DNA of 64,000 nt, taken from Eshraghiella sp964441705. Its GTDB lineage: Bacteria > Bacillota > Clostridia > Lachnospirales > Lachnospiraceae. The stretch is from positions 38,195-102,194 of the forward strand of contig CAYTWF010000002.1 in NCBI GenBank assembly GCA_964441705.1. The letters are read 5' to 3'. The position numbers were made by a program, and so were the translations under genes. The notes beneath the pieces were generated by a model. That model was not told where the DNA came from. It ran no database searches and was given only the letters and a program-made list of their open reading frames with translations. This document shows positions 1 through 8,783 of this stretch, one piece after another. Every line of letters begins with the position of its first letter. Within the stretch, counting starts at the first letter, position 1.

Positions 1-134
1 ATGAGCTGGTAAGCATGATGTCATACTATGCAGTAGGCGATAAGGTTGAAATAACCTATTATCATATGAACAGCAAGGGAGAGTATGAGAAACAGACAAC
101 AACTGTAACTCTTACTGAGAAGCCTGCCGAATAA
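1..134 (+). CDS. C-terminal end of an HtrA/DegP-like serine protease (partial)
   Basis: An open frame enters from the left edge (first complete codon at position 3) and ends at TAA 132-134. The visible 43 residues contain a segment reading S-Y-Y-x-V-G-D-K-V, followed by a tyrosine-rich strand and TVTLTEKP, which is the usual end of the PDZ domain in trypsin-like HtrA proteases. The catalytic domain lies outside the window, so the assignment rests on the PDZ tail only. A strong hairpin terminator follows at 160-206, separating it from clpX. Confidence 0.6.
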   Translation, partial: ELVSMMSYYAVGDKVEITYYHMNSKGEYEKQTTTVTLTEKPAE

Positions 135-159
135 ACAATAATTAATTATAGTAATTTAT

Positions 160-206
160 GAGCCGCATGATGGATGTTCTATTCAATATCTGTCATGCGG
201 TTCTTT
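160..206 (+). terminator. Rho-independent terminator after the HtrA-like gene
   Basis: AGCCGCATGA (161-170) pairs with TCATGCGGTT (193-202), giving a 9-10 bp stem with a 22-nt loop, followed by the short T-rich stretch TTCTTTG. Confidence 0.75.
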
Positions 207-287
207 GTTGAATTGTAATGTAAAATATGTTACGATAATAAAAATATGCGGATTAGAGCATATTTTTGACCAGGAGGATAATACATA

Positions 288-1685
288 ATGAGTGAAATAA
301 TAGATAATAACATCAATGATACAGATAATACTACTCATGATGAACATGACGAATATGAGAAAATATGTTATCTGTGCCATAGACCAGAGAGTAAGGCAGG
401 CAAAATGATAACTCTGCCACAGAATATTTCAATCTGTGCAGACTGTATGCAGAAGACATTTGATTCAATGAACAATGGAAGCTATGATGATATCATGAAA
501 TATTCCAATATTCCAGGATTGCATTTTATGAATATGTCTGATATTGGTGAGATTCCACAGAAGCAGAAGGTTAAGAAGAAAAATAAGGACGAGAATCCTC
601 TTCCTCCAATTGATATTAAGACTATTCCTGCACCACATGAGATTAAAGCCAAGCTGGATGAATATATAATAGGACAGGAATATGCCAAGAAGGTTATATC
701 TGTGGCTGTATATAACCATTATAAAAGAGTTGCCACAGATACGATGGATTCAATTGAAATACAGAAGTCTAATATGCTTATGATTGGACCTACAGGTTCA
801 GGTAAAACATATCTTGTTCAGACGCTTGCAAGACTTTTGGATGTGCCACTTGCTATTACCGATGCCACGTCTCTTACTGAGGCCGGATATATTGGAGATG
901 ATATTGAAAGCGTAGTATCAAAGCTGCTTGCTGCGGCTGATAATGATGTTGCAAAGGCCGAAAGAGGAATTATTTTTATTGATGAGATAGATAAAATAGC
1001 CAAGAAAAAAGAAACACGAAACAGGGATGTAAGCGGAGAGTCTGTTCAGCAGGGACTGCTTAGAATTCTTGAAGGCAGCGAGGTTGAGGTTCCTGTTGGA
1101 GCGAACAGCAAGAATGCGATGGTGCCGCTTACAACAGTTAATACTCGTAATATTCTTTTTATATGCGGTGGTGCATTTCCTGACCTTGAGGATATTATTA
1201 AGGAGAGACTTAATAAAAAGTCATCCATTGGATTCTCAGCAGACCTTAAGGATAAGTATGATAATGACCCTACAGTACTTGAAAAGGTTACAACTGAGGA
1301 TTTAAGAGATTTTGGAATGATTCCGGAATTTCTTGGAAGACTTCCAGTTGTATATACGCTGCAGAAGCTTGATAAGGATATGCTTATAAGAATACTGAAG
1401 GAGCCTAAAAATGCTATTCTTAAGCAGTATGAGAAGCTGCTGGAGTTAGATGAGGTTGAACTTAAATTTACTGATGATGCATATGATGCTATTGCAGCCA
1501 GAGCGCTTGAACGCGATACGGGAGCCAGAGCATTAAGGTCAATTATTGAAGATTTTATGCTAGATATAATGTATCAGATTCCTAAGGATAAGAACATTGG
1601 TAAGGTTACCATTACCAAAGAATATATAGAGAAAACCGGCGGACCCCTTATTGAGATGCGTGGAGTGGCAATGTTGGAAGGCTGA
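288..1685 (+). CDS. clpX: ATP-dependent Clp protease ATP-binding subunit ClpX
   Basis: AAA+ unfoldase that recognises substrates, unfolds them and feeds them to ClpP in the cytoplasm. The N-terminal zinc-binding domain has CxxC at residues 27/30 and 50/53. The ATPase has Walker A GPTGSGKT (about 167-174), Walker B IIFIDEID (about 228-235) and the sensor arginine region GARALR near the C-terminus. The length of 465 aa is slightly above the usual 410-430 because of an acidic, Asn/Asp-rich N-terminal extension before the zinc finger and a linker with a lysine cluster near residue 95. The start follows a good AGGAGG site. It is not beside clpP here, so it may be a second ClpX copy; that cannot be judged from the window. 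Confidence 0.95.
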   Translation: MSEIIDNNINDTDNTTHDEHDEYEKICYLCHRPESKAGKMITLPQNISICADCMQKTFDSMNNGSYDDIMKYSNIPGLHFMNMSDIGEIPQKQKVKKKNKDENPLPPIDIKTIPAPHEIKAKLDEYIIGQEYAKKVISVAVYNHYKRVATDTMDSIEIQKSNMLMIGPTGSGKTYLVQTLARLLDVPLAITDATSLTEAGYIGDDIESVVSKLLAAADNDVAKAERGIIFIDEIDKIAKKKETRNRDVSGESVQQGLLRILEGSEVEVPVGANSKNAMVPLTTVNTRNILFICGGAFPDLEDIIKERLNKKSSIGFSADLKDKYDNDPTVLEKVTTEDLRDFGMIPEFLGRLPVVYTLQKLDKDMLIRILKEPKNAILKQYEKLLELDEVELKFTDDAYDAIAARALERDTGARALRSIIEDFMLDIMYQIPKDKNIGKVTITKEYIEKTGGPLIEMRGVAMLEG

Positions 1686-1689
1686 ATAT

Positions 1690-2250
1690 ATGGGCAGGAC
1701 AGGAATTAAGGATTATATTGATATATTTTTAACATTTAGTAAAATAGGAATATGTACCTTTGGCGGTGGATATGCTATGATTCCACTGTTGAAAAGAGAG
1801 ATTACAGACAATAAGAAATGGCTTAATGATGACGAGCTTATTAATGTAATTGCAATATCTGAGACTACACCGGGACCGGTGGCTATTAATGCAGCCACCT
1901 TTACCGGCTACAGACGGGGTGGAATACCTGGAGCCATACTGGCTACACTGGGTGTTGTCATCCCTTCTTTTGTTATTATTGTAGTTCTTGCCAGACTGCT
2001 TGCTATTATTTATGGCTATTCGTACGTCAAGGCGGCTTTTAGAGGCATAAGAATCTGCGTATTTGTATTGATTGCCGGTGCAGCCGTTACTATGGGACGT
2101 AAATGTGATAAAAATATTTTTTCTCTTATTATTGCAATTGCAGCATTTTGGCTGTCGTTTTTCCTTAATATCAATGCGGCCTTTATTATTGTGGGTGCTG
2201 CTGCGCTGGGAACAGTGTACAGCTGTGTAACAGCACGGAGGAAAAAATAA
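1690..2250 (+). CDS. Chromate transporter family protein, first half
   Basis: Membrane protein of the CHR family; short Bacillota versions are encoded as two adjacent single-domain proteins that act as a pair. Visible hallmarks are FTFSKIG, FGGGYAMIPLL, the conserved ETTPGP motif and several hydrophobic segments. I chose ATG 1690, preceded by GGAAGG, because it places the family's typical N-terminus first; an upstream in-frame ATG at 1651 lies inside clpX. The gene begins 4 bp after clpX and overlaps the next gene by one base (TAATG), so the pair is translationally coupled. Chromate export is the family name; the physiological anion in this host is unknown. Confidence 0.88.
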   Translation: MGRTGIKDYIDIFLTFSKIGICTFGGGYAMIPLLKREITDNKKWLNDDELINVIAISETTPGPVAINAATFTGYRRGGIPGAILATLGVVIPSFVIIVVLARLLAIIYGYSYVKAAFRGIRICVFVLIAGAAVTMGRKCDKNIFSLIIAIAAFWLSFFLNINAAFIIVGAAALGTVYSCVTARRKK

Positions 2251-2774
2251 TGCAGAGAATACTGGAATTGTTTTTATCCTATTTTAAAATTGGAGCACTG
2301 ACCTTTGGTGGCGGTTATGCCATGCTTCCCATGATTCAGGATGAGGTAATAAGACATGGATGGTTTAGCATGGAGGAGCTGCTTAATTTTATAGCAGTAA
2401 GTGAAAGCACTCCGGGCTCATTTGCAGTTAATGTGGCAACCTATACAGGAATTGTAGCATCAGGTCCAATTGGAGCCATTGTCGCAACACTGGGAGTTGT
2501 ACTGCCATCTTTTGTTATTATTCTTATTATTGCCAGGCTTTCAGACCGAATAATGGGAACGATGTTTTTTACACGGATAATGACAGGTATCAAGCCGGCA
2601 GTAACGGGTCTCATACTTGCATCGGCAGTGTCAATAGGTGCAGGAATCGTTGGAAGTACATTGAAGGCAGCTGAGATAGTTATCCTGTGTGTTGCTGTTG
2701 TAATGTATCTTTTTAAGCTGCATCCCATATTAATTATAGGAGCAGGAGCACTTATGGGTGCTATTTTGCTGTAG
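2250..2774 (+). CDS. Chromate transporter family protein, second half
   Basis: Second single-domain CHR protein of 174 aa. It repeats the same signature as its neighbour: YFKIGALTFGGGYAMLP, then SESTPG and GVVLPSF, with about five hydrophobic helices. Its start overlaps the stop of the first half. The two proteins are presumed to assemble in the membrane in antiparallel fashion, as is known for paired short-chain CHR proteins. No metal-responsive operator is evident; transcription probably comes from upstream, together with clpX. Confidence 0.88.
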   Translation: MQRILELFLSYFKIGALTFGGGYAMLPMIQDEVIRHGWFSMEELLNFIAVSESTPGSFAVNVATYTGIVASGPIGAIVATLGVVLPSFVIILIIARLSDRIMGTMFFTRIMTGIKPAVTGLILASAVSIGAGIVGSTLKAAEIVILCVAVVMYLFKLHPILIIGAGALMGAILL

Positions 2775-2798
2775 ATTGAATATACTAAAATAAAAAGC

Positions 2799-4460
2799 AT
2801 GGAACAGCAGTGTATTGAAGAATTAAATTCAGATGATTATATGGAATTCATATTCAGTGAGGGCGCAATTTCCAGACAGCGATTGGATGTTCTTAGAGAT
2901 TACTGTGTTGTAAGAATTAATGAAAAATGGTCTGTTATATCCATTCATATCGGAGAGCTTAGAGAACCGACATTTGAGGCCATAGGCTATTCGTCCTTCC
3001 CAAACATATATGGACTGGTAGACCTTGGGGCTGTAAGTGCAGCTGGAATATCAGCAATAAGGGAACAGCCTGTTCTTGGACTTTTGGGGACTGGCACTAA
3101 TATTGCTGTTATAGATACTGGAATTAACTGGAGACACAAAGCTTTTCTTCGTAATGACGGGACAACGAGAATCAAGGTTATATGGGACCAGGAGAGTAAT
3201 AGAATATTTACAGAGGCGGATATTAATAATGCCCTTGCAGGAGAAAATATAGATATACCGGGGGATGATAATGGACATGGTACATTCATGGCCGGGATTG
3301 CTGCAGGGTCTATAGACAGAATTAATGGTTTCTCAGGAGCAGCACCGGAAGCAGGCTTGATAATCGTAAAATTGCGTCCGGCAAGGCAGTTTCTGAGAGA
3401 TTTTTATTTTATCAAGGAGGGAGCACCTGCGTACTCAGAAATTGATATTATGAGAGGAGTGGAATTTGTATCAAGATATGTGGAGGCACAGCAGCTGCTT
3501 GTATCATATTGTCTTGGAATTGGTTCAACGCTTGGAACACATGCAGGAACCTCACCATTGTGTGACCAGCTTGCGGATGAGGCTGAAAAGGTTGGACATT
3601 GTGTATCTATTGCTGTAGGGAATGAAGGAAATGAAAGATTACATTATTCTGGATTTTTGACTGGTGACGAACCTGAAAGGGTAGAAATACGGGTTGGGGA
3701 GGGTGAGAGAGGCTTTACCTGTGAGCTGTGGTCTGCAGCACCTGAGGTATATTCTGTTGAGCTTATTTCACCAAGCGGACAGATAATTAACAGAATACCC
3801 TCAAGAACTGACAGAACTACAAGACTGAATTTCCTTTTTGAGGATACCATTGCATATGTATATTATAAGCAGTATGAAAGCATGTCAGGGCAAAATATTC
3901 TTATCATACGTTTTAACAGGCCAGCTGCAGGTATATGGACATTAAATATTTACGGCAGGGAGCTTACTACCGGAAGCTACGATATTTGGATTATGAACAG
4001 GGAATTTCTAACTGCAGGGACATATTTTGTACGGTCAGATGCATACACAACTGTAACGGAACCGGCTAATGTGCCACAATGTATTGCTGTTACAGCGTAT
4101 GATTACCGCAATAATTCAATACACATTAAAGCCGGAAGAGGGTTTAATGTGTATGATGTTATTAAACCTGATTTTGCCGCACCTGGTGTTGACATAATAG
4201 GACCTGCTGAAATTGGAAGTGAAAGCTATGTTGTTAGAAGTGGAACGAGTGTGGCAGCAGCATTTTATTCAGGATTTGCAGCATTGATACAGGAATATGG
4301 CTTTGTTCTTGGAAGAATTCCATATATAAGAACCTCGGAGATAAAAAATATAACGCTGGCTGGCTGTATTAGAAAAGACGGAATTCCATACCCTTCACGT
4401 GAATGGGGGTATGGAATTGTCAATCTGTATAACAGCCTGGAAAATCTCAGACGAGAATAG
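2799..4460 (+). CDS. S8 (subtilisin-like) family peptidase, Csp-like
   Basis: Serine protease with an intact catalytic triad: Asp106 in AVIDTG, His160 in NGHGTFMAG and Ser484 in SGTSVAAA. Between His and Ser is a long insert of about 200 residues rich in beta-strands, the architecture seen in clostridial Csp-type subtilases. There is no obvious signal peptide; the first ~80 residues resemble a short prodomain. Csp proteases activate the spore cortex lytic enzyme during germination, and the nearby cot operon fits a spore role, but similar proteases are also common as uncharacterised cytoplasmic paralogs in Lachnospiraceae. The ribosome site before ATG 2799 is weak. The stop codon abuts the stop of the convergent M23 gene with no bases between them. 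Confidence 0.85.
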   Translation: MEQQCIEELNSDDYMEFIFSEGAISRQRLDVLRDYCVVRINEKWSVISIHIGELREPTFEAIGYSSFPNIYGLVDLGAVSAAGISAIREQPVLGLLGTGTNIAVIDTGINWRHKAFLRNDGTTRIKVIWDQESNRIFTEADINNALAGENIDIPGDDNGHGTFMAGIAAGSIDRINGFSGAAPEAGLIIVKLRPARQFLRDFYFIKEGAPAYSEIDIMRGVEFVSRYVEAQQLLVSYCLGIGSTLGTHAGTSPLCDQLADEAEKVGHCVSIAVGNEGNERLHYSGFLTGDEPERVEIRVGEGERGFTCELWSAAPEVYSVELISPSGQIINRIPSRTDRTTRLNFLFEDTIAYVYYKQYESMSGQNILIIRFNRPAAGIWTLNIYGRELTTGSYDIWIMNREFLTAGTYFVRSDAYTTVTEPANVPQCIAVTAYDYRNNSIHIKAGRGFNVYDVIKPDFAAPGVDIIGPAEIGSESYVVRSGTSVAAAFYSGFAALIQEYGFVLGRIPYIRTSEIKNITLAGCIRKDGIPYPSREWGYGIVNLYNSLENLRRE

Positions 4461-5411
4461 CTACTGTATGCTTGAGACAGCTATCCAGAAGCTGACCTGC
4501 CCTGCAACCCCAACTCGCTGTGGCAGGTTGGTCATTCTGATTCGTCCGTTCTTGATTGCATCTGACCAGACATAGTAGGTACCATTTCTTTTGCCTATAG
4601 ATGAACCTGTTTCACTATTGTAAGCAATAACATTTTTAAGATAACAGCCTGCTCCGGCAGGAATAATTGGTGTTCCTAAGGAAGCTGTATATCCAAGGCT
4701 TTTCAGCGATATCCAAAAGCTGACCTGGTCAGGAACTCCACATCTTTCAGGAAGATTGGTCATGCGAATCCTTTCATTAATTATATCAGTAGACCAGATA
4801 TAATAGGTACCGGTTCTTTTTCCTATAGCATTGCCATATTCTGAATTATACACGGGAGCTTCGCTTACTGCATATTCCAGTCCGGTTTTAAGCTGTTCGT
4901 TATTATTGATAACAGTAAGTGGCAAATGTGAATTAATATATGGCTCTGGATTAATCCAGGTGAAGCTCTGCCATGGATTAGCGGCAAATTGTGATACGGT
5001 AAGAGGAACACCGTATTTTCTCAGTTCCCAGTGAAGGTGAATGCCAGTTGTATTTCCAGATGAACCTATAAGTCCTATAGGATTGCCAGCCATAACCTCC
5101 TGACCAGCCAATACATATAAAGACTTCATATGCCCGTATCCTGTACATAGTCCGTCACCATGATATATGAGTATGAAGCTTCCATATCCGCCAAGTGTAT
5201 TGGCATAGATTACTGTACCATTGGAATGAGCAGTTATGTCACATTCCTTGTAGGCTTTGGTGGAATCATGTGGAACCAGGTCAACACCCTGTGCATAGGC
5301 AGAAGAACCCATGAGCTTACCAAGTCTGACATTTTCCGCATGTTGGAGATAGCTTTGGGATATGTGATAATCTGAAAGAGACAATACTCTGTTGCCTGTT
5401 AATATCTGCAT
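4461..5411 (-). CDS. M23 (LytM-type) peptidase with two C-terminal repeat modules
   Basis: Predicted zinc endopeptidase cleaving peptidoglycan cross-links. The N-terminal half carries the LytM features: a GVDLVPHD segment supplying His and Asp ligands, GYGHM, and the HLHWEL (HxH) motif. The C-terminal half holds two copies of a ~75-residue module (each with VxNSExGxxIGKRxGTYYxWS and RMTNLPxRxGVxxQVSFWI-like elements), probably wall-binding. No signal peptide is visible, so export would depend on the adjacent holin-like protein, with which it overlaps by one base. This is the layout of a phage lysis cassette, yet it lies outside the prophage boundaries. It may be a relic or a domesticated lysis unit. 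Confidence 0.85.
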   Translation of the reverse strand: MQILTGNRVLSLSDYHISQSYLQHAENVRLGKLMGSSAYAQGVDLVPHDSTKAYKECDITAHSNGTVIYANTLGGYGSFILIYHGDGLCTGYGHMKSLYVLAGQEVMAGNPIGLIGSSGNTTGIHLHWELRKYGVPLTVSQFAANPWQSFTWINPEPYINSHLPLTVINNNEQLKTGLEYAVSEAPVYNSEYGNAIGKRTGTYYIWSTDIINERIRMTNLPERCGVPDQVSFWISLKSLGYTASLGTPIIPAGAGCYLKNVIAYNSETGSSIGKRNGTYYVWSDAIKNGRIRMTNLPQRVGVAGQVSFWIAVSSIQ

Positions 5412-5704
5412 TATTCATCCTTCCTTCCCTGTTTAATAAGCTGGTCAACATATGTGCTTAGTCCGGCAATAAGAATTCCCTGTACAGTGGCTGTAAATAT
5501 TGCCTCCAATACAGTTGCCACAGTGTATGGGCGTGTTGTAGATAAGACATAAGTAAGAGATAGAAAAATCCCCAAAAGACCTAATATAAGAGGAATATAC
5601 TTATCTTTTATCAGGGTTGTGTTTTTAAGCCATTTGCCTACAAAATATAGTGCAATAGCGGCAATAGTCAGCTCGGGTTTAATATATTTGGTTACTGCGT
5701 CCAT
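5411..5704 (-). CDS. Holin-like small membrane protein
   Basis: A 97-aa protein with three or four hydrophobic segments and a charged C-terminus (KQGRKDE), the form of phage holins that release endolysins across the membrane. It lies immediately upstream of, and overlaps, the M23 peptidase on the minus strand, so the two form a holin-endolysin pair. It begins about 145 bp from cotJA, and the two units diverge from the shared spacer 5705-5848. Family assignment (Hol44/holin-5-like) is by general appearance only. Confidence 0.7.
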   Translation of the reverse strand: MDAVTKYIKPELTIAAIALYFVGKWLKNTTLIKDKYIPLILGLLGIFLSLTYVLSTTRPYTVATVLEAIFTATVQGILIAGLSTYVDQLIKQGRKDE

Positions 5705-5802
5705 TAAAAGCTGCTCCTTATAATCTTAATATATCTTATTCACAAAAATTAATAATGCTTACTATGTGTAATAAGTTAGCAGTAACAAGATTATATTCCG
5801 CG

Positions 5803-5831
5803 TCATATTCTATATAGACAACAAATATATT
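5803..5831 (+). promoter_or_regulatory. Candidate sigma-E type promoter for the cotJ operon
   Basis: GTCATATT at 5802-5809 matches the sigma-E -35 consensus. At 14 bp distance lies AATATATT (5824-5831), which matches 5 of 8 positions of the sigma-E -10 element. cotJ operons are known to be transcribed by mother-cell sigma-E in Bacillus, which supports the reading. The AT-rich context makes chance matches easy. Confidence 0.4.
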
Positions 5832-5848
5832 CTGGAAGGATATAAATT

Positions 5849-6058
5849 ATGCCTTGTTATAATAATCAGCGCAGTATGTCCAGACCTCCGGCACCCAATG
5901 TGAGCTACATTGTTCCCAGACCACCACTTGCAGAAGCCAGAGTGACTGTACAGCCGCCGGACAGTCCTACCTATGATATATCAACTGCCTTTGTAAAAGG
6001 AACCATATACAAGGAGCTTGATAAGCCATTTTTTGGAAAAGGAGGGTGCTGCAAATGA
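5849..6058 (+). CDS. cotJA: Spore coat associated protein CotJA
   Basis: Small proline-rich protein (69 aa) with the CotJA pattern: a proline-rich N-terminus (PAPNVSYIVPRPPLAEARV), then the conserved block TYDISTAFVKGTIYKELDKPF and a short Gly/Cys tail. CotJA is a mother-cell product incorporated in the inner spore coat and needed for CotJC deposition. It is the first gene of cotJA-cotJB-cotJC; its stop overlaps the start of cotJB (ATGA). A GGAAGGATATAAATT leader precedes the ATG. Confidence 0.92.
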   Translation: MPCYNNQRSMSRPPAPNVSYIVPRPPLAEARVTVQPPDSPTYDISTAFVKGTIYKELDKPFFGKGGCCK

Positions 6059-6321
6059 ACCAGCCTGCAATGAATAAGAATTCACTTATGCAGAAGATAA
6101 TGGAGACGTCCTTTTATCTTGTGGATTTAAATCTCTATCTGGATACGCACCCTGATGACAGCAATGCAATTGCCAATTATGATTCTATAAGAAATGCGTA
6201 TAATCGTTATGTTCTTGAATATGCGCATCATTATGGACCAATAACCGCCAATCAGGTTACCCAGGACAATTACTGGAGCTGGGTTGCAACTGACTGGCCT
6301 TGGGAAGGGGGATGTGGCTGA
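6055..6321 (+). CDS. cotJB: Spore coat protein CotJB
   Basis: Coat assembly protein of 88 aa with the family signature: FYLVDLNLYLDTHP near the start, a central YNRYVLEYAHHYGP block and the aromatic C-terminus WSWVATDWPWEGGCG. I chose ATG 6055, 9 nt after GGAGG, rather than the in-frame GTG at 6046. It overlaps both neighbours (ATGA with cotJA, TGATG with cotJC), so the three coat genes are translationally coupled. Confidence 0.92.
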   Translation: MNQPAMNKNSLMQKIMETSFYLVDLNLYLDTHPDDSNAIANYDSIRNAYNRYVLEYAHHYGPITANQVTQDNYWSWVATDWPWEGGCG

Positions 6322-6536
6322 TGTGGGTATATGAAAAAAAATTGCAGTTTCCTGTAAATATCAAAAGAACAGACCCAAAGGCTGCACAGATAATTATCTC
6401 ACAGTATGGTGGACCGGACGGAGAGTCAGCAGCCAGTCTTCGATATCTTTCACAGAGATACTCGATTCCTGATAAAAAGGCAGCAGGGCTGCTTACGGAT
6501 ATAGGAACGGAAGAGTTAGTTCGTTGCAAGTGGTAA
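6321..6536 (+). pseudogene. cotJC: 5' part of cotJC (manganese catalase-like coat protein), interrupted by the prophage
   Basis: Codons 1-64 of CotJC, starting MWVYEKKLQFPVNIK and including QYGGPDGE and LRYLSQRY, run to LLTDIGTEE at 6512; the frame then enters phage DNA and stops at 6534-6536 after a few foreign residues. The family is about 190-200 aa long with a di-manganese catalase fold, and this part lacks most metal ligands. The missing remainder starts at 45988. Joining 6512 to 45988 gives 201 codons and restores the family sequence across TEE-M-AHMEI. The gene is thus broken in this chromosome but repairable by precise excision. Confidence 0.93.
6500..6530. other. attL, left prophage-host junction
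   Basis: The crossover dinucleotide GA lies at 6513-6514. To its left is cotJC coding sequence; to its right the phage half-site reads GTTAGT then TCGTTGC (6521-6527). The half-arm TCGTTGC is the reverse complement of GCAACGA at 45975-45981 in attR, and both lie exactly 6 nt from GA. This symmetry is the expected attP structure for a large serine recombinase. Confidence 0.88.
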
Positions 6537-8078
6537 TCAATCACAGAAAAATACATCCAGGTCATAAGGATTATCATAATGGCCATTGCCATATTTGGCT
6601 TTGCTGCTACTTATGTACACAGCCTTACTAACTATCTGTTTAAGCAGCACATTCTTATCGTATGCCGAGACCTCATCATCCTTGAGGGCTTTGACGGCTT
6701 CTGAGTAAGATGTAATCTTATCCTGGTAATTAACTGATTCCGGCTTGCGCTTGCGCAGCTCCACAAGAGATGCAGCTATCTCAGAGCGACGTTTCTGCAG
6801 GCGTGAGTTCTGCAAAAGATATTCCTCCTTGGTATAGATACCATCCTCAAAGGCTTCCTTCTGGCGCATGTCCCTAAGATTAAGCTTCTCAAGCTCACTT
6901 TCCATATTGTCAATGGCAGCCTTATTAATACAGCTGATGTCCTTTGGCTTGCTCCGGAGTGCTGCACTGAAATTATCGATGGCATTCTCAAGTATGGATA
7001 TCATCTTGTTGTTCAGGTCATCATAGGATACACTCCTTGTTCTGCAGTGTACCTGGTCTGCACATACAAGCACAGGGTTAGTATGTGCGCTGTTGTTATA
7101 TGGCTTATATATCATGGCTCTTCCACAGCTGCAGTAGAGCAGACCGGAGTAAGGATTGCGACATTTAACCCTATTAGGATAATAGATACGCTCTCTGTGC
7201 CGGTTAAGTGCAAGCTGATAGGTTATATCATCGATTATGGCTGGGTGCTTGCCGGGATAGACATCCCCTGAGGTCTTAGGTCTTGTGTATGTAAGCTTAC
7301 CATCAACCATAACCTTATTAACCTTGCGCCAGTTCCATTTTATCTTACCAGTGTAGATAGGATTCTCCAGCATATCCTTAATAGCAGTGGGAGACCAGTG
7401 GTCAGACCTGCGCGGCTTCATCCCGCACCCATCCAGAGTACGTGCTATGTTATTAAAGCCCATGTGCTGATGTACATACAGGTCGTACATCATGCGAACG
7501 GCAGCAGCCTCTTCCTCATTGACCTTGAGTGTGGAGCTGCTGTTCTTGCTGTCAGCATCCTTTATATGCACCTTGTCATATCCGTATGGAGCAACAGAGC
7601 CAATATAATTGCCACGCTTTACGGATGCAAGACGTCCGCGGTTAAGAATTTTCTTGGTATATTCCAGATAATCATTACCACGTGTCAGTTCCAGCTCAAA
7701 AAACTTGCGGTCATATTCATCCGCAATGTTATAGGTCTTGGATGGAGTCATTACAAGGGTATTAGTGTAGCGGAAGGCATTAACTATGCGGCCGCAGTCT
7801 TCCAAGTCACCTCGTGAAAGTCGCTGTGGTTCAACTACCAGAATGCCTTTGACCTCGGACACTTCCATAATCCTTAGGACCTCCTGCATCATTGGACGTG
7901 CGGAAATAGTCTCTCCGGATACTACCTCACGGTAGATGAATTCCTCCGGTATAGTATGCCCCAGCTCCTGCAGGGCATATTCCTGCAGTATGGCTTCGTG
8001 CTTGCGCAGCACTTCTGCTACCGTCATATCCGGATTGTCAGCTCTGGATTTCCTTAAATATAAAATATATATATCCAT
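6537..8078 (-). CDS. Large serine recombinase (phage integrase)
   Basis: Site-specific recombinase of 513 aa that catalyses attP x attB integration and, with a directionality factor, excision. The N-terminal resolvase domain begins IYILYLRKSR with the nucleophile Ser11 and contains EPQRLSRGD. A Recombinase domain follows (GSVAPYGY, NPIYTGKI), then a zinc-ribbon (YCSCG with a later Cys pair) and a coiled coil at about 380-460. It is transcribed toward cotJC and its stop lies 22 bp from the attL core, as is normal for such integrases. No excisionase was identified. Confidence 0.95.
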   Translation of the reverse strand: MDIYILYLRKSRADNPDMTVAEVLRKHEAILQEYALQELGHTIPEEFIYREVVSGETISARPMMQEVLRIMEVSEVKGILVVEPQRLSRGDLEDCGRIVNAFRYTNTLVMTPSKTYNIADEYDRKFFELELTRGNDYLEYTKKILNRGRLASVKRGNYIGSVAPYGYDKVHIKDADSKNSSSTLKVNEEEAAAVRMMYDLYVHQHMGFNNIARTLDGCGMKPRRSDHWSPTAIKDMLENPIYTGKIKWNWRKVNKVMVDGKLTYTRPKTSGDVYPGKHPAIIDDITYQLALNRHRERIYYPNRVKCRNPYSGLLYCSCGRAMIYKPYNNSAHTNPVLVCADQVHCRTRSVSYDDLNNKMISILENAIDNFSAALRSKPKDISCINKAAIDNMESELEKLNLRDMRQKEAFEDGIYTKEEYLLQNSRLQKRRSEIAASLVELRKRKPESVNYQDKITSYSEAVKALKDDEVSAYDKNVLLKQIVSKAVYISSSKAKYGNGHYDNPYDLDVFFCD

Positions 8079-8100
8079 GGGTTATTTTCTCCTTATAGCA

Positions 8101-8130
8101 AAATAGCCCTATATAAATAAGGCTATTTCG
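8101..8130 (-). terminator. Terminator downstream of hicB
   Basis: AAATAGCC (8101-8108) pairs with GGCTATTT (8121-8128). Read on the minus strand the stem ends in TTTT, so it can end hicAB transcripts before the integrase gene. Confidence 0.6.
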
Positions 8131-8135
8131 TGTAC

Positions 8136-8534
8136 TTAAATTAAATTAAGCTGCTCCTTTAATGCATCCTGCAATACCTGGCTGAAATTAACATTGTGTT
8201 CCAGGGCAGCGGAGTTAAGCCACTCAGGAATGCTTAATGTCTTTTTGACAGCTTTTGAATTATTGCGCTTCATATAAGCGAGCATATCAAACTCGATGAC
8301 AACGAGAAAAGAATCTGACTCAGGAGTAACTGCATCAGGATTAGATGGTGCAGGAATAGATTCCCCAGCTTCTTTTCTGGAAGCAAGGGCAAGACCTAAG
8401 CAGTCATTAGCCATCTCATATGCTTGCTCCATATTATCACCTTCAGTAAAACATTCAGGTAAATCCGGAAAAGTTACCCAAAATCCACCCTCTTCTGCTT
8501 TATGAAATAATGCTGGATAGAAAAATTTATTCAT
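8136..8534 (-). CDS. hicB: HicB family antitoxin
   Basis: Antitoxin of a type II module, 132 aa. The N-terminal partial RNase-H-like HicB domain contains GGFWVTFPDLPECFTEGD and the AxxxAxDCLGLAL helix; the C-terminus is a ribbon-helix-helix DNA-binding segment (KTLSIPEWLNSAALE onward). The start at 8534 follows GGAGG; an upstream in-frame ATG at 8552 would place that ribosome site inside the coding region. It follows hicA on the same strand. HicB normally binds HicA and represses the operon. Confidence 0.93.
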   Translation of the reverse strand: MNKFFYPALFHKAEEGGFWVTFPDLPECFTEGDNMEQAYEMANDCLGLALASRKEAGESIPAPSNPDAVTPESDSFLVVIEFDMLAYMKRNNSKAVKKTLSIPEWLNSAALEHNVNFSQVLQDALKEQLNLI

Positions 8535-8564
8535 AGTATACCTCCGTTTCAATATGACGGGACA

Positions 8565-8753
8565 TTATTTAAGTCCCGTCTGTTTTAATATTGCCTGTTC
8601 CAGCCCTTTTTTAAGAGCTTTATTATGATAAGGAACAATTGTTTGTGCATTGGTTGATTTGTTTATAAGTTTTACATGTGAACCATTCTGACTTACAATT
8701 GTATAACCGTTTTTCTTGAGAAGACTAATCATCTCTCGTGGTGTCATTGGCAT
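8565..8753 (-). CDS. hicA: HicA family mRNA interferase toxin
   Basis: Toxin of 62 aa with the double-stranded-RNA-binding-like HicA fold: MTPREMISLLKKNGYT, then the conserved QNGSHVKL containing the catalytic His, then IVPYHNKALKKGLEQAILKQTGL. HicA cleaves mRNA when free of HicB. The order hicA-hicB and the strong promoter directly upstream are typical. Within a prophage such modules usually act as stabilisation or abortive-infection factors (inference). Confidence 0.95.
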   Translation of the reverse strand: MPMTPREMISLLKKNGYTIVSQNGSHVKLINKSTNAQTIVPYHNKALKKGLEQAILKQTGLK

Positions 8754-8783
8754 CTTAGGTATCTCCTTTCCTTATCCGAGTAT

